Origin: Blastococcus sp. CPCC 205250
Lineage (GTDB): Bacteria > Actinomycetota > Actinomycetes > Mycobacteriales > Geodermatophilaceae
DNA length: 64,000 nucleotides
NCBI RefSeq assembly: GCF_019799925.1
Contig: NZ_JABGCG010000014.1
Coordinates: forward strand, 62,001 to 126,000
Direction of reading: 5' to 3'
Part shown: in pieces, positions 51,654 through 59,333 of the stretch
Layout of the letters: every line of letters begins with the position of its first letter
Numbering within the stretch: the stretch's first letter is position 1
Made by a program: the position numbers and the translations under genes
Notes under the pieces: model-generated
What the model was told of the DNA's origin: nothing
The model's input: only the letters and a program-made list of their open reading frames with translations
The model's database searches: none

Positions 51654-53057
51654 TCAGCGAGGCAGTGCCGCCAGGCGGTGCAGCGCGGCGGTGAAGCTGG
51701 CGTTCCACAGGCCCAGGTGCGGCCAGCGCTCGGCGACGTGCGCGGTGGCCTCCTCGACCGTCATCCCCTGTTCGCGCACGAGGTAGCCGCGCAGCACGAG
51801 CCCGGTGCGTGATGCGCCGCCGTGGCAGTGCACGAGGAGCCGGTGTCCCTCGTCCTTGAGCGCCTTCATGTCGTCCAGGACGTCGGCGAGCATCCCGTCG
51901 AGGTCGGCGTTGTACTCGTTGTCGGCGATGTAGGCCATCCGTTGCACCGGGTGGGGGAAGGGCTCGCCCAGCCGGCACAGCGAGATGACGGCGAAGTCGG
52001 GATCGCTGTAGCGGGCGCCGTCGAGGTTGCCGGCCCAGATGCCGGGCAGGACCTCCGCCGGGCCGATCCGCGGGATGACGCCGGGGTCGTAGCTCTGCTG
52101 GACGCCGGAGTCCAGCCCCGCGGCGAGTTGCTGCAGGTCGGCCAGCCGCCACACCCGCTCGCTGTGCCCGGGGATGCGTCCGTGCACTGCTGAGGCCCAC
52201 CGGCTCGGGATGCCGCCCATCCCGTACACCGCACCGGCCAGGCCGCCGGCGACGCAGGCGACGGTGTCGGTGTCCCCGCCGAGGTCGATGACCAGGCGCA
52301 GCACCTCGGCGAAGTCCTTCCCGGTGCGCAGCGCCCAGACCGCCTGGCCGAGGGTCGGCCAGACGGCGCCGTTGCTCTCGGTGGCCTGCTCGGGCGTCCA
52401 GCCGGGCGCGAGCACGGTCGCCCACCGCGCGCGGTGCTCCGGCGCGACGAGCTCCAGTGCCGCGGGGATGGCCGCCAGCGGGTCGCCGCCGTCGAGTGCT
52501 ATCCGCAGCAGTCCGTGGAAGACCGCGCAGCCCTCACCGGCCGACGGGTCGCCGTGCGTGAGTGCGGAGAGGCGGCGGGCGGCGTCCATGGTGGCCGCGG
52601 TGCCGTCCTGGGCGAACCGGATGGCCGCGGGCGTCGTCCGCATCAGCGAGCCGTTGCCGGCCGCGTGCCCGGAGCGGGCGAAGTGCTCGGCAGCGGCGAC
52701 GTCCCACGGGCGGCCTGAGCCGAGGACGGCGCGGGTCTGGTTGCCGATGTCCGGCGGGCCGGCCTGCGCCCAGGCACGGAACCGGTCGAAGACGTCGGCC
52801 TCGTCCAGGCCGCCTTGCTCGGCCAGCGACCCGGCGAGCATGAGCGCCATCTGGGTGTCGTCGGTGAACTCGCCCGGCTCCCAGCCCAGCGACCCGCCGC
52901 CGCACATCTCCGTGTTCGACCCGCGGGCCGGCACCGGGAAACGGGCGGTGAACTGCCCGGGCGGGCCGAACTCGAAGGGCGCACCCAGGGCGTCGCCGAC
53001 GGCCGAGCCGACGAGCGCACCGGCGGCGCGGGACGAGCGGTGGATCTTCGGGGTCAC
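51654..53057 (-). CDS. ADP-ribosylglycohydrolase fused to a dual-specificity phosphatase, copy 2, 467 aa
   Basis: This is a close paralog of the protein at 30616-32040 with the same two domains. The ARG domain keeps GSAVGDALGAP, FTDDTQMAL and GGDTDTVACVAGG. The phosphatase keeps HCHGGASRTG. All catalytic residues are present, so both copies should be active. The start is GTG at 53057 with GGAGG six bases before it. The stop of an ARPP-1 remnant directly precedes that GTG. The zinc-ribbon and EVE-nuclease partners of copy 1 are absent here, so this copy is now a single-gene unit that may be controlled differently. Confidence 0.9.
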   Translation of the reverse strand: MTPKIHRSSRAAGALVGSAVGDALGAPFEFGPPGQFTARFPVPARGSNTEMCGGGSLGWEPGEFTDDTQMALMLAGSLAEQGGLDEADVFDRFRAWAQAGPPDIGNQTRAVLGSGRPWDVAAAEHFARSGHAAGNGSLMRTTPAAIRFAQDGTAATMDAARRLSALTHGDPSAGEGCAVFHGLLRIALDGGDPLAAIPAALELVAPEHRARWATVLAPGWTPEQATESNGAVWPTLGQAVWALRTGKDFAEVLRLVIDLGGDTDTVACVAGGLAGAVYGMGGIPSRWASAVHGRIPGHSERVWRLADLQQLAAGLDSGVQQSYDPGVIPRIGPAEVLPGIWAGNLDGARYSDPDFAVISLCRLGEPFPHPVQRMAYIADNEYNADLDGMLADVLDDMKALKDEGHRLLVHCHGGASRTGLVLRGYLVREQGMTVEEATAHVAERWPHLGLWNASFTAALHRLAALPR

Positions 53058-53141
53058 TCAGGCCTCCGAGGCCGCGACCGACAGGTTCATGCAGCCGTCG
53101 TACCAGCGTGGAGCGCCACCGCGCGCGCGGAGCGCTGGAGG
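53058..53141 (-). pseudogene. ARPP-1 remnant, last 27 codons
   Basis: Reading leftward into the TGA at 53058, the frame encodes PPALRARGG, then APRWYDGCMNLSVAASEA. This aligns with the C-terminus of ARPP-1 at 32969 (LLRGSS..., AVRWRDRTIHLTAVALEA). Upstream of it the similarity stops and the promoter of the zinc-ribbon gene begins. The rest of the gene has been deleted, leaving its end fused in front of the second ARG-phosphatase gene. Confidence 0.7.
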
Positions 53142-53189
53142 GACCTGTTCACCCGGTCGGGTGGGGCCGACGACGGTCGTCCCTGATCC

Positions 53190-53211
53190 TGTCGGTGGCC
53201 GCTGCCACGCT
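53190..53211 (+). promoter_or_regulatory. PafBC/RecA-NDp-type promoter of the second zinc-ribbon gene
   Basis: TGTCGGTG-N8-CACGCT is identical to the element at 36080-36101, including the spacer with the GTGGC/GCCAC inverted repeat. It lies 43 bases before the ATG at 53255. The conservation between paralogs while surrounding bases differ supports a functional damage-responsive promoter. Confidence 0.7.
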
Positions 53212-53254
53212 CCGACTCCGCCGTTCCCGGGACGGCCGGGACACGGGGAGGGTC

Positions 53255-53896
53255 ATGAGCGGTGCGGTGGGGATCCAGGCGGGCCGGGTCTGCCCGGGAT
53301 GCGGGCGCGAGGAGTCCGTCCCGATCGTGTGGGGGATGCCGGCAGGCGACTCGTTCGAGCTGGCCGAGCGCGGCCTGGTGTCCCTCGGCGGGTGCCTGCG
53401 CGATCCGGAGGGCGACCCGGTCCTCGAGTGCCGTGCCTGCGGCCTCGCGTGGGGGCGGGAGGGTGACCCGACCGCGGACGAGCAGGCCCTGGCCGACCTG
53501 CTCCGCGTGACCTGGCCGACCGTCCTCCGTGCACTCGGCGCCGGCTGGCGGTGGGAGGACCCCGGTCCGGAGGACGGCTTCCGGTGGTTCGTCAGCGGGG
53601 AGCCGGCGCAGCTGTCGATCGGCGTCGACGCGGTGGGCTTCGTGCTGGCCCGCCCCCTGGTCGCGTGGAGCCCCCGGCAGGACGTGGTCCCGTCTGGCGG
53701 CCTCCGCTTCACCCGCGAGCAGCTGCAGTGGTTCCCCGCCGAGGTCACGGCGGAGGCGGAGGCCATCGCCACCGGCGTCCGCCGGTCCTTCCGCTGGTGC
53801 CGGACCTGCCGCCGTCCCGCCCCGCCGGAGGCGTTCGACCGTACGGAGCGGATGTGCACCGCGTGCGACGAGGCGTACGCGCACGTCGCCGGGTGA
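53255..53896 (+). CDS. Double zinc-ribbon protein, copy 2, 213 aa
   Basis: This paralog of the protein at 36145 has the same length and keeps both ribbons: CPGCGREES and CRACGLAWG at the start, WCRTCRR and CTACDE at the end. GREGDPTADEQALADLL and FRWFVSGEPAQ in the middle are also shared. The ATG follows ACGGGGAGGGTC. Unlike copy 1 it is not followed by the exonuclease and helicase genes but by a convergent glycosylase gene. It is divergent from ARG-phosphatase copy 2 with the damage promoter between them. Confidence 0.75.
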   Translation: MSGAVGIQAGRVCPGCGREESVPIVWGMPAGDSFELAERGLVSLGGCLRDPEGDPVLECRACGLAWGREGDPTADEQALADLLRVTWPTVLRALGAGWRWEDPGPEDGFRWFVSGEPAQLSIGVDAVGFVLARPLVAWSPRQDVVPSGGLRFTREQLQWFPAEVTAEAEAIATGVRRSFRWCRTCRRPAPPEAFDRTERMCTACDEAYAHVAG

Positions 53897-53964
53897 CCCG
53901 GCCGTCCGGCCGGGGACCACCCACCGGCGGACGCCTGGGAGCCACTCACCGGCGGACGGCCGGG
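53897..53964. terminator. Possible terminator with repeated ACCGGCGGACG
   Basis: CCCGGCCGTCC (53897-53907) is exactly complementary to GGACGGCCGGG (53954-53964) across a 46-base loop, between two converging genes. The loop holds one of two copies of ACCGGCGGACG. No T-tract follows. A weak terminator is possible. Confidence 0.35.
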
Positions 53965-53980
53965 CCCACGTCGGCGTCGG

Positions 53981-54598
53981 CTACGCGCCGCGTCCGCTCA
54001 TGTGGTCCCAGATCGCCGCATCCAGGTCTCCGGCCGACCAGCCGCGCATCGCGGCGGCTCGCCGGATGACGGCGACGCACCCGTCGTAGGTCTGCGGCGG
54101 GATGCCGGCTTCCTGGACGAACCCCTCGATGTGGACGTCGACCGCCACGTGGTCGGGGGAGCCGGCCAGGATCGACAGGTAGTCGACCGTCTTGGGGCCG
54201 ACCCGGCCGACCTGGCGCAACCTGCTGCGCAACTGGCCGTCCTCTTCGGCCAGGCGCCGGCGGAGGTCCGCGACGGTCTCGACCTGCTCCCCGTGGAGCG
54301 TGGCGGTGAGCTCCTGGATGACCCGGAGCTTGCGCGGGCCGCGCCAGCGCAGCTGCGCGCCGATGTCGGAGGTCTTCAGGCGGTCGGAGAAGCGCGACAC
54401 CGTGTCGGCGTCCGGCCAGGCGGCCTGCAGGGCCCGGACCCGCGGCTCGACCACCGTCCGGTAACGCGTCCGCGGCTGCAGCGCGGCGTCGCAGATGAGC
54501 GCGCCCATGTGCTGCCACCCGCGGGTCCGCTCCGTCACCTCGATGCCGCAGGCCTCCACGTGCCGCAGGAGATGCGTCGCTGCCTCGTCGATGTCCAT
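53981..54598 (-). CDS. HhH-GPD-type DNA glycosylase-like protein, 205 aa
   Basis: The middle and C-terminus show the helix-hairpin-helix and GPD layout of EndoIII/MutY-type enzymes: LRQVGRVGPKTVDYLSILAG is the hairpin and VAVDVHIEGFV holds the catalytic Asp position. The N-terminal helices (WQHMGALICDAAL) are shorter than in EndoIII, and the four-Cys iron cluster is absent. It would remove a damaged base or probe DNA. The ATG at 54598 follows ACGGAGGACCC. It stands alone, convergent with the second zinc-ribbon gene. Confidence 0.75.
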   Translation of the reverse strand: MDIDEAATHLLRHVEACGIEVTERTRGWQHMGALICDAALQPRTRYRTVVEPRVRALQAAWPDADTVSRFSDRLKTSDIGAQLRWRGPRKLRVIQELTATLHGEQVETVADLRRRLAEEDGQLRSRLRQVGRVGPKTVDYLSILAGSPDHVAVDVHIEGFVQEAGIPPQTYDGCVAVIRRAAAMRGWSAGDLDAAIWDHMSGRGA

Positions 54599-54800
54599 GG
54601 GTCCTCCGTTCGTCGCGTCGGCCCTCTCATCGGCCGGAGGACACGACACCGGGACGTGCCGGATGGCTGCTGATCCGGCTGAGGCGGCCGGGGAAGTGAC
54701 GGTGCGCACCTCTCAGCCGGCGCACCGGTCCCAGCAGTCCCACGTCCCGTCCCCGGCGCTCATAGGTTCTCTGCTCGACCGACTACGGAAGGACGGCGTC

Positions 54801-54968
54801 ATGGCCAGGCACCTGCTCGACGAGACTGCGGAGTTCGCGCTGCCCCGTGCCGGGCGGCACTCCCTCCCGGACGACGACAAGGCCCTCGAGCCGACGCTGC
54901 GCTTCGACGCCGGCTTCCGCCCGTCGCAGCCCAAGCCCGACCTCCGGCCGGACGCGCGGGGCCGCTGA
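54801..54968 (+). CDS. Small MARHL-type protein B, 55 aa
   Basis: Paralog of the 63-aa protein at 51453. MARHLLDETAEFALPRAGRHS and LRFDAGFRPSQP are the shared blocks, separated by an acidic stretch. The ATG follows GGAAGGACGG. TAGGTT at 54763 may be the -10, at the same distance from the start as in copy A. No known function. It is probably an unstructured regulatory or binding peptide. Confidence 0.65.
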   Translation: MARHLLDETAEFALPRAGRHSLPDDDKALEPTLRFDAGFRPSQPKPDLRPDARGR

Positions 54969-55060
54969 CCCGCCGAGCGCCCCACCGACGGCGTACGCCA
55001 GTCGGGCGAACCTGCCGCCCTGCGCTCAAGCTCGTCAGCGCGGCGTGCGATGGCTGATCT

Positions 55061-55543
55061 GTGATCAGCGCAGCGGCGGCCCAGGACGGCGACACATCGA
55101 CGTCAGCGGGTGACGTGCTGGCACCCATCGCGGAGGCAGCGGCAGAGCACCCCTGGCTCGCCGCGCTCGTCGCGACGCTGGCCGTGACGCAGATGGTCCA
55201 CAGGGTCCGCACGGCAGTGCTCGGCTGGCGTCCCCGGGATCCTCGGCGCCTCTTCGTCGGTGCCGACCGTGCCGCACTGCTGGCGCGGGCGGGCCATCGA
55301 TGCGAGCAGCACTCCTGGCTGTCGGGTCGCTGCCCGGTGACCGACCGGCTGCAGGCCGACCACGTGCACCCGCACAGCCGGGGCGGCGCCACCACGGTGG
55401 CCAACGGGCAGGTGCTGTGCGGGCGGCACAACGCCCGGAAGGCGAACCGCATCCCCTGGGCCTGGGAGCTGCGGACCCTGGCCGCGCGTCGGCAGGCCTA
55501 TGCCCCTCCCGGTGTGCCCACCGCCGTCGTGCGACACCTCTGA
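55061..55543 (+). CDS. Membrane-anchored HNH-type nuclease-like protein, 160 aa
   Basis: One hydrophobic helix (WLAALVATLAVTQMVHRV, about 32-50) would anchor it in the membrane. An HNH domain follows: ALLARAGHRCEQHSW, CPVTDRLQADHVHPHSRGG and VLCGRHNARKANRIP. The metal and catalytic His and Asn are present. An HNH nuclease tied to the membrane is uncommon and could act on incoming or plasmid DNA. The GTG start at 55061 has no strong ribosome binding site and may be leaderless. It converges with the kinase operon. Confidence 0.72.
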   Translation: MISAAAAQDGDTSTSAGDVLAPIAEAAAEHPWLAALVATLAVTQMVHRVRTAVLGWRPRDPRRLFVGADRAALLARAGHRCEQHSWLSGRCPVTDRLQADHVHPHSRGGATTVANGQVLCGRHNARKANRIPWAWELRTLAARRQAYAPPGVPTAVVRHL

Positions 55544-55553
55544 GGGCTGCGCC

Positions 55554-56444
55554 TCAGGGCGGTGGCTGGGCGCCGGCCACGCCGGCCACCACCGCGGCCG
55601 CCGCGTGCCCGTCCGCGACAGCGTCCAGCACCGGGGACCCGGCACGCCAGCCCATCAGCACCCCGGCGGCGAACGCGTCGCCGCAGCCGGTCGTGTCGCG
55701 GACGTGGGGTAGGAGCGGCACCGGCACCTCCCACACCCCGGCCCGCGTCAGGACCCGGGTCGGCGACGCCCCCGCGTGCACCAGCACCATCCCCGGGGCC
55801 CAGCCGGGCACCTCGCCGAGGAGGCCGAGCACCCGGGCCTCGTCGGCGTTGCAGAGGAGCAGGTCGGTCTCCAGCGCGGCCAGCAGCTCGACGTAGTCGT
55901 CCACCCCGAGCCTCGCGATCCGGCTCGCCGCGGCGACGTCGGCGCTGACCGGCACACCGGCCTCTCGCGCCAGCCGCGCCGCGGTCGCCAGTGCCCGCGG
56001 CGAGCGCAGCAGGTCGTAGCCGTCCAGGTGGACGACGGCGGCGTCCGCCACCCACGAGGGCGCCACGTCGCCGACCTCGAGCCCGCCCTCGCCGCGGTCG
56101 GTGAGCATCGTGCGCTCGCCGTCGGGGTGCACGAGCACGGTCGTCAGCGGCGCTCGCCCCCGCCGCACCACGGAGAGGTCCACCCCGCGCGACGCCAGCC
56201 CCGACAGCAGACCGTCGGCCACCTCGTCCGCGCCGGCCCAGCCCGCCAGCCGCGCCGGCACCCCTCGCCGGACGATGCCGGCCGTCACGTTGGCCGCCGC
56301 GCCGCCCGCTGACGTCGTCCGCACGACGCGCTGCTGTCCGCCGACCACCAACGGACCGCTCAACTCCAGCACCTGGTCGGCGACGAGCTTGCCCACGGCG
56401 ACCACCGGGCCCGCGCCCGCTGGCCGCGGCCAGCCCGGGGTCAC
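55554..56444 (-). CDS. PfkB/ribokinase-family sugar or nucleoside kinase, 296 aa
   Basis: This is an ATP-dependent kinase. The N-terminal substrate motif is TSAGGAAANVTAGIVRRG, and the C-terminal signature DTTGCGDAFAAGVLMGW contains the catalytic Asp and anion hole. The substrate (sugar, nucleoside or similar) cannot be assigned. The GTG at 56444 overlaps the stop of the 44-aa gene upstream. It is third in a run mscL, small gene, kinase with overlapping ends. Confidence 0.85.
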   Translation of the reverse strand: MTPGWPRPAGAGPVVAVGKLVADQVLELSGPLVVGGQQRVVRTTSAGGAAANVTAGIVRRGVPARLAGWAGADEVADGLLSGLASRGVDLSVVRRGRAPLTTVLVHPDGERTMLTDRGEGGLEVGDVAPSWVADAAVVHLDGYDLLRSPRALATAARLAREAGVPVSADVAAASRIARLGVDDYVELLAALETDLLLCNADEARVLGLLGEVPGWAPGMVLVHAGASPTRVLTRAGVWEVPVPLLPHVRDTTGCGDAFAAGVLMGWRAGSPVLDAVADGHAAAAVVAGVAGAQPPP

Positions 56445-56575
56445 GGGACGACGACCGACCAGACGCCCGGGTCGACCGTCTCCGTCCGCGTGGGCACGTC
56501 CTCGGCGATCTCCCCGTCCGCATCGACGTCCGTGCGGCCGGCGGGAGGGTCGACGGTGACGAGCAGCGCGCTCAC
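56441..56575 (-). CDS. Hypothetical 44-aa protein between mscL and the kinase
   Basis: A GTG start at 56575 overlaps the mscL stop (GTGA), and its own stop overlaps the kinase start (GTGA). The product (SALLVTVDPPAGRTDVDAD, then TVDPGVWSVVVP) is short, acidic and lacks known motifs. Double overlap and G/C third bases support real translation. Its role is unknown; coupling to the kinase is the clear effect. Confidence 0.5.
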   Translation of the reverse strand: MSALLVTVDPPAGRTDVDADGEIAEDVPTRTETVDPGVWSVVVP

Positions 56576-56982
56576 GACACCACCGGTTCGACGTCGCGCG
56601 TGCAGAACATGCACACCGTGGCGTCGACCGGGATGAAGCTCTTGCAGTGGTCGCACTCCCGGTTGCCCTGGGCGCCGGCGGTCTCGCGGCCCGTGGCCTT
56701 CCGGATGGCCTGGACGAGGAACATGATCGTCAGCGCGAGCAGCACGAACGACACGAGCGCGGTGAGGAACGACCCGTAGCGGATCACCGCGCCGTTGACC
56801 GTCAGCGTCAGGGCGTCGAAGTTCGGCTCGCCGAAGATCGCCGCCACCAGCGGCAGGATGACGTCGCCCACCAGCGACGAGACCACCGTGGCGAACGCCG
56901 CCCCGATCGCCAGACCGACGGCGAGGTCGACGAGGCTCCCCGAGAAGGCGAAGTTGCGGAAGTTGGTCAGCAGCGTGCGCAC
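56572..56982 (-). CDS. mscL: Large-conductance mechanosensitive channel MscL with zinc-ribbon tail
   Basis: MscL forms a homo-oligomeric pore that opens under membrane tension and releases solutes in osmotic downshock. The N-terminus FRNFAFSGSLVDLAVGLAIGAAFATVVSSLVGDVILPL is the conserved TM1 region. A second hydrophobic helix is near 68-93. The C-terminal 45 residues are unusual, with CDHCKSFIPVDATVCMFC, a zinc ribbon in place of the normal helical bundle. The GTG follows AGGAGGAGACCC. TACGCT at 57013-57018 (minus strand) may be its -10. Confidence 0.88.
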   Translation of the reverse strand: MRTLLTNFRNFAFSGSLVDLAVGLAIGAAFATVVSSLVGDVILPLVAAIFGEPNFDALTLTVNGAVIRYGSFLTALVSFVLLALTIMFLVQAIRKATGRETAGAQGNRECDHCKSFIPVDATVCMFCTRDVEPVVS

Positions 56983-57012
56983 GGGTCTCCTCCTGGCCGG
57001 TCCGACGGCGGC

Positions 57013-57032
57013 AGCGTAGGTCTGCCGCAGAC
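57013..57032 (-). promoter_or_regulatory. mscL promoter -10 with palindrome
   Basis: On the minus strand TACGCT (57013-57018) fits TAnnnT and lies 31 bases before the GTG at 56982. Directly upstream is the perfect palindrome GTCTGC-C-GCAGAC (57020-57032), placed in the -35/-10 spacer as a repressor site would be. Confidence 0.45.
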
Positions 57033-57096
57033 GACCAGCAGGTCGGCCGCTCAGGCGCTGCCCCCCACCCGGCAGCAGCGTCCCCGCATGCGCCGG

Positions 57097-57504
57097 TCAG
57101 TCGGGACCGGCCGCCTCGTCGTACATCCGGTCGGGCACGGGCACGGCCCAGAAGCGCCGCTCCCGGGCGTGCTCGAGGAGCTCCTGGAGCCGGGAGCCGC
57201 CGACGCGGATCAGCCGGAACTCCGCCGGGTCGCCCTGGGCGACGTTCTCCACCAGGTACAGCCAGGACCGGTCGGGGTCGGCCTTCGTGGCGATGTACCG
57301 GCTGCACTCCAGCCAGAGTCCGGAACCGCGCGACGACGTGCCGCACGCCTCGACCGTGATGTGCCGGTCGCCGCTGACGACGTCGGCGACACCCTGCCCG
57401 CGGACGTCCCGCGCATCCCGCCCCTCGGCGCGCTCGCGCTCGACCACGTAGTCGATCGCCGCGTCCTCGATCTGCTGCGGTCCGCGGACCTCGGTCGTCG
57501 TCAT
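57097..57504 (-). CDS. DUF3883-like protein, 135 aa
   Basis: The protein shows the DUF3883 pattern seen at the end of larger defence and restriction proteins: GDRHITVEACGTSSRGSGLWLECSRYIA, then SWLYLVENVAQGDPAEFRLIRVGG and RRFWAVPVP. In the nuclease-like relatives the strand reads xEVKGT; here it is VEACGT, so the Lys is lost. It stands alone without a partner. A binding rather than catalytic role is likely. The ATG is preceded by GGAGGGGAACCG. Confidence 0.7.
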   Translation of the reverse strand: MTTTEVRGPQQIEDAAIDYVVERERAEGRDARDVRGQGVADVVSGDRHITVEACGTSSRGSGLWLECSRYIATKADPDRSWLYLVENVAQGDPAEFRLIRVGGSRLQELLEHARERRFWAVPVPDRMYDEAAGPD

Positions 57505-57581
57505 CGGTTCCCCTCCGGTCGACGTCCCCGTGCAGTGGGTCTACACCCGCCGGGCGCGAACCGGAACCCGTACGACGCAGA

Positions 57582-57617
57582 ACGGCGCCGGCGGTCCCGG
57601 AGGACCACCGGCGCCGT
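57582..57617. terminator. Hairpin terminator after the MFS gene
   Basis: The stem ACGGCGCCGG-C-GGTCC pairs with GGACC-A-CCGGCGCCGT around a 4-base loop. It lies downstream of the MFS gene stop (57635, minus strand) and upstream of the DUF3883-like start, so it ends the TetR-MFS transcript. Confidence 0.75.
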
Positions 57618-57634
57618 CGCGCACGGACCGTCGG

Positions 57635-59182
57635 TCAGGCGGCGATGGCCCCCTCGGCCGGCAGGTCCTCCTTCTTGGCGTTGACCAGTGCGAACGCCAC
57701 GACCAGCGCGACTGCGAGGATCCCGGCCGCCGCGAGGAAGGCGGTGTGGTAGCCCGACACGAAGGCCTGGTCCTCGGCGGTGGCGGCGAACGCCGGGTCC
57801 GTGGCCAGTCGCGCGCCGTTGTCCTCGAACCAGCCGGTCACCGACGAGGAGAAGATCGTCGTCAGGATCGCCAGGCCGAGCGAGCCGCCGACCTGCTGCG
57901 CGGTGTTCAGCACCGCCGAGGCGACGCCGGAGTCGCGGGCCTCCACACCGACCAGCGAGGTGCTGGCCGTCGGGACGAACACCGCCGCCAGGCCGAGGCT
58001 CAGCAGCAGCATCGCCGGCAGCACCTGGGTCACGTAGGAGCTGTCGTCGCCGGCCTCGATGCGGGTCAGCGAGAACATGCCGACGACGGCCATCACGAGA
58101 CCCACGAGCATGAGCGGCCGCGGCCCGACCCGGGGCAGGATCTGCGACACGACACCCGCGCCGAGGATGATGCCGCCACTGAAGGGCAGGAACGCCCAGC
58201 CCGCCTCGAGCGGGGTGTAGCCGAGGGTGTCCTGGAAGTACAGCGTCAGGAACAGGAACATCGCGAAGAGCCCGGCGCCGACCAGCAGGAACAGCAGGTA
58301 GGACCCGCCGCGGACCCGGTCCAGGATGACGCGGGTGGGCAGCAGCGGGTGCGCCGTCCGCGTCTCCCAGACCACGAAGGCGGCCAGCAGGACGACGGCG
58401 ACGACCAGCAGCGTGATGGTCAGGGGGTCACCCCAGCCCACGCCCTCCTCGGCGGCCTTGGTGAAGCCGTAGACCAGTGCGACCAGCCCGAGGGCCGACA
58501 GCAGGACGCCGGGGATGTCGAAGTGCCGGTCGCCCTCGGCGCGGCTCTCCTTCACCAGCGGGATCGCCGCGGCGGCGGCGGCCAGCGCGATCGGCACGTT
58601 GACGCCCAGCGTCCAGCGCCACGAGGCGTACTCGGTGAGGACGCCGCCCAGGATCAGGCCGATGGCCGCGCCACCGCCGGAGATCGCACCGAAGACACCG
58701 AACGCGCGGGCGCGCTCCCTGGGGTCGGTGAAGGTGATCGTCAGGATCGACAGGGCGGCCGGCGCCATGAGCGCGGCGAAGGCACCCTGGCCGGCCCGGG
58801 CGGCGTACAGCAGCCCCTCGTTGGGCGCGATGCCGCCCAGGCCGGAGGCGATGGCGAAGCCGATCAGCGCGATGATGAAGGCCCGCTTGCGGCCCATGAA
58901 GTCGGCGATCCGGCCGCCCAGGAGCAGCAGTCCGCCGAACGCCAGCGTGTAGGCGGTGACGACCCACTGCAGGTTCGCCGCGGTGATGCCGAGGTCAGCG
59001 GCGGCGTCGGGCAGGGCGATGTTCACGATCGACGCGTCGAGGATGATCATCAGCTGGGCGACCGCGATGACGGCGAGCGCGAGCCAGCGCTTGGGGTCGG
59101 GCCCGTCGACGGCGGTCCGCGCCGACGCGGATTCGTCGGGGAGCGCGGACCCCGGCGGGGAGACGAGTCCTTCGGTGGACAT
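57635..59182 (-). CDS. DHA2-type MFS drug-efflux transporter, 515 aa
   Basis: About fourteen membrane helices are seen (for example WLALAVIAVAQLMIILDASIVNIALPDA, SYLLFLLVGAGLFAMFLFLTLYF). Motif A is GGRIADFMGRKRAF and the DHA2 motif C region is FGAISGGGAAIGLILGG. It exports drugs or toxic metabolites using the proton gradient. I chose ATG 59182 because AAGGAG lies nine bases upstream; 59200 is an earlier option. It follows the TetR gene by 151 bases on the same strand, and TetR probably controls it. Confidence 0.88.
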   Translation of the reverse strand: MSTEGLVSPPGSALPDESASARTAVDGPDPKRWLALAVIAVAQLMIILDASIVNIALPDAAADLGITAANLQWVVTAYTLAFGGLLLLGGRIADFMGRKRAFIIALIGFAIASGLGGIAPNEGLLYAARAGQGAFAALMAPAALSILTITFTDPRERARAFGVFGAISGGGAAIGLILGGVLTEYASWRWTLGVNVPIALAAAAAAIPLVKESRAEGDRHFDIPGVLLSALGLVALVYGFTKAAEEGVGWGDPLTITLLVVAVVLLAAFVVWETRTAHPLLPTRVILDRVRGGSYLLFLLVGAGLFAMFLFLTLYFQDTLGYTPLEAGWAFLPFSGGIILGAGVVSQILPRVGPRPLMLVGLVMAVVGMFSLTRIEAGDDSSYVTQVLPAMLLLSLGLAAVFVPTASTSLVGVEARDSGVASAVLNTAQQVGGSLGLAILTTIFSSSVTGWFEDNGARLATDPAFAATAEDQAFVSGYHTAFLAAAGILAVALVVAFALVNAKKEDLPAEGAIAA

Positions 59183-59333
59183 GAGCAAGGGCTCCTTCAT
59201 GCGTATGGGACGCAGTGGGTCGTACGGATGTGACACTGGCCGACGGTGCGCGGGGATGCGCGGAGACAGCGGTGCTGTGCGGTTGCTGCGCCCGGCGGGT
59301 CAGTGCCGGGCAGCCGGTCTGGAGTCGGCGGGG

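Noticed and set aside
53057..53110. TGTCGGTC on the minus strand upstream of ARG-phosphatase copy 2 as a damage promoter
   Set aside because: The bases where the -10 should be form the ribosome binding site GGAGG and do not fit TAnnnT.
57530..59233. Long open frame on the plus strand opposite the MFS transporter
   Set aside because: It is extremely Arg/Gln/Asp-rich with no domain, as expected from the antisense of a GC-rich gene. The minus-strand MFS helices and motifs are clear.
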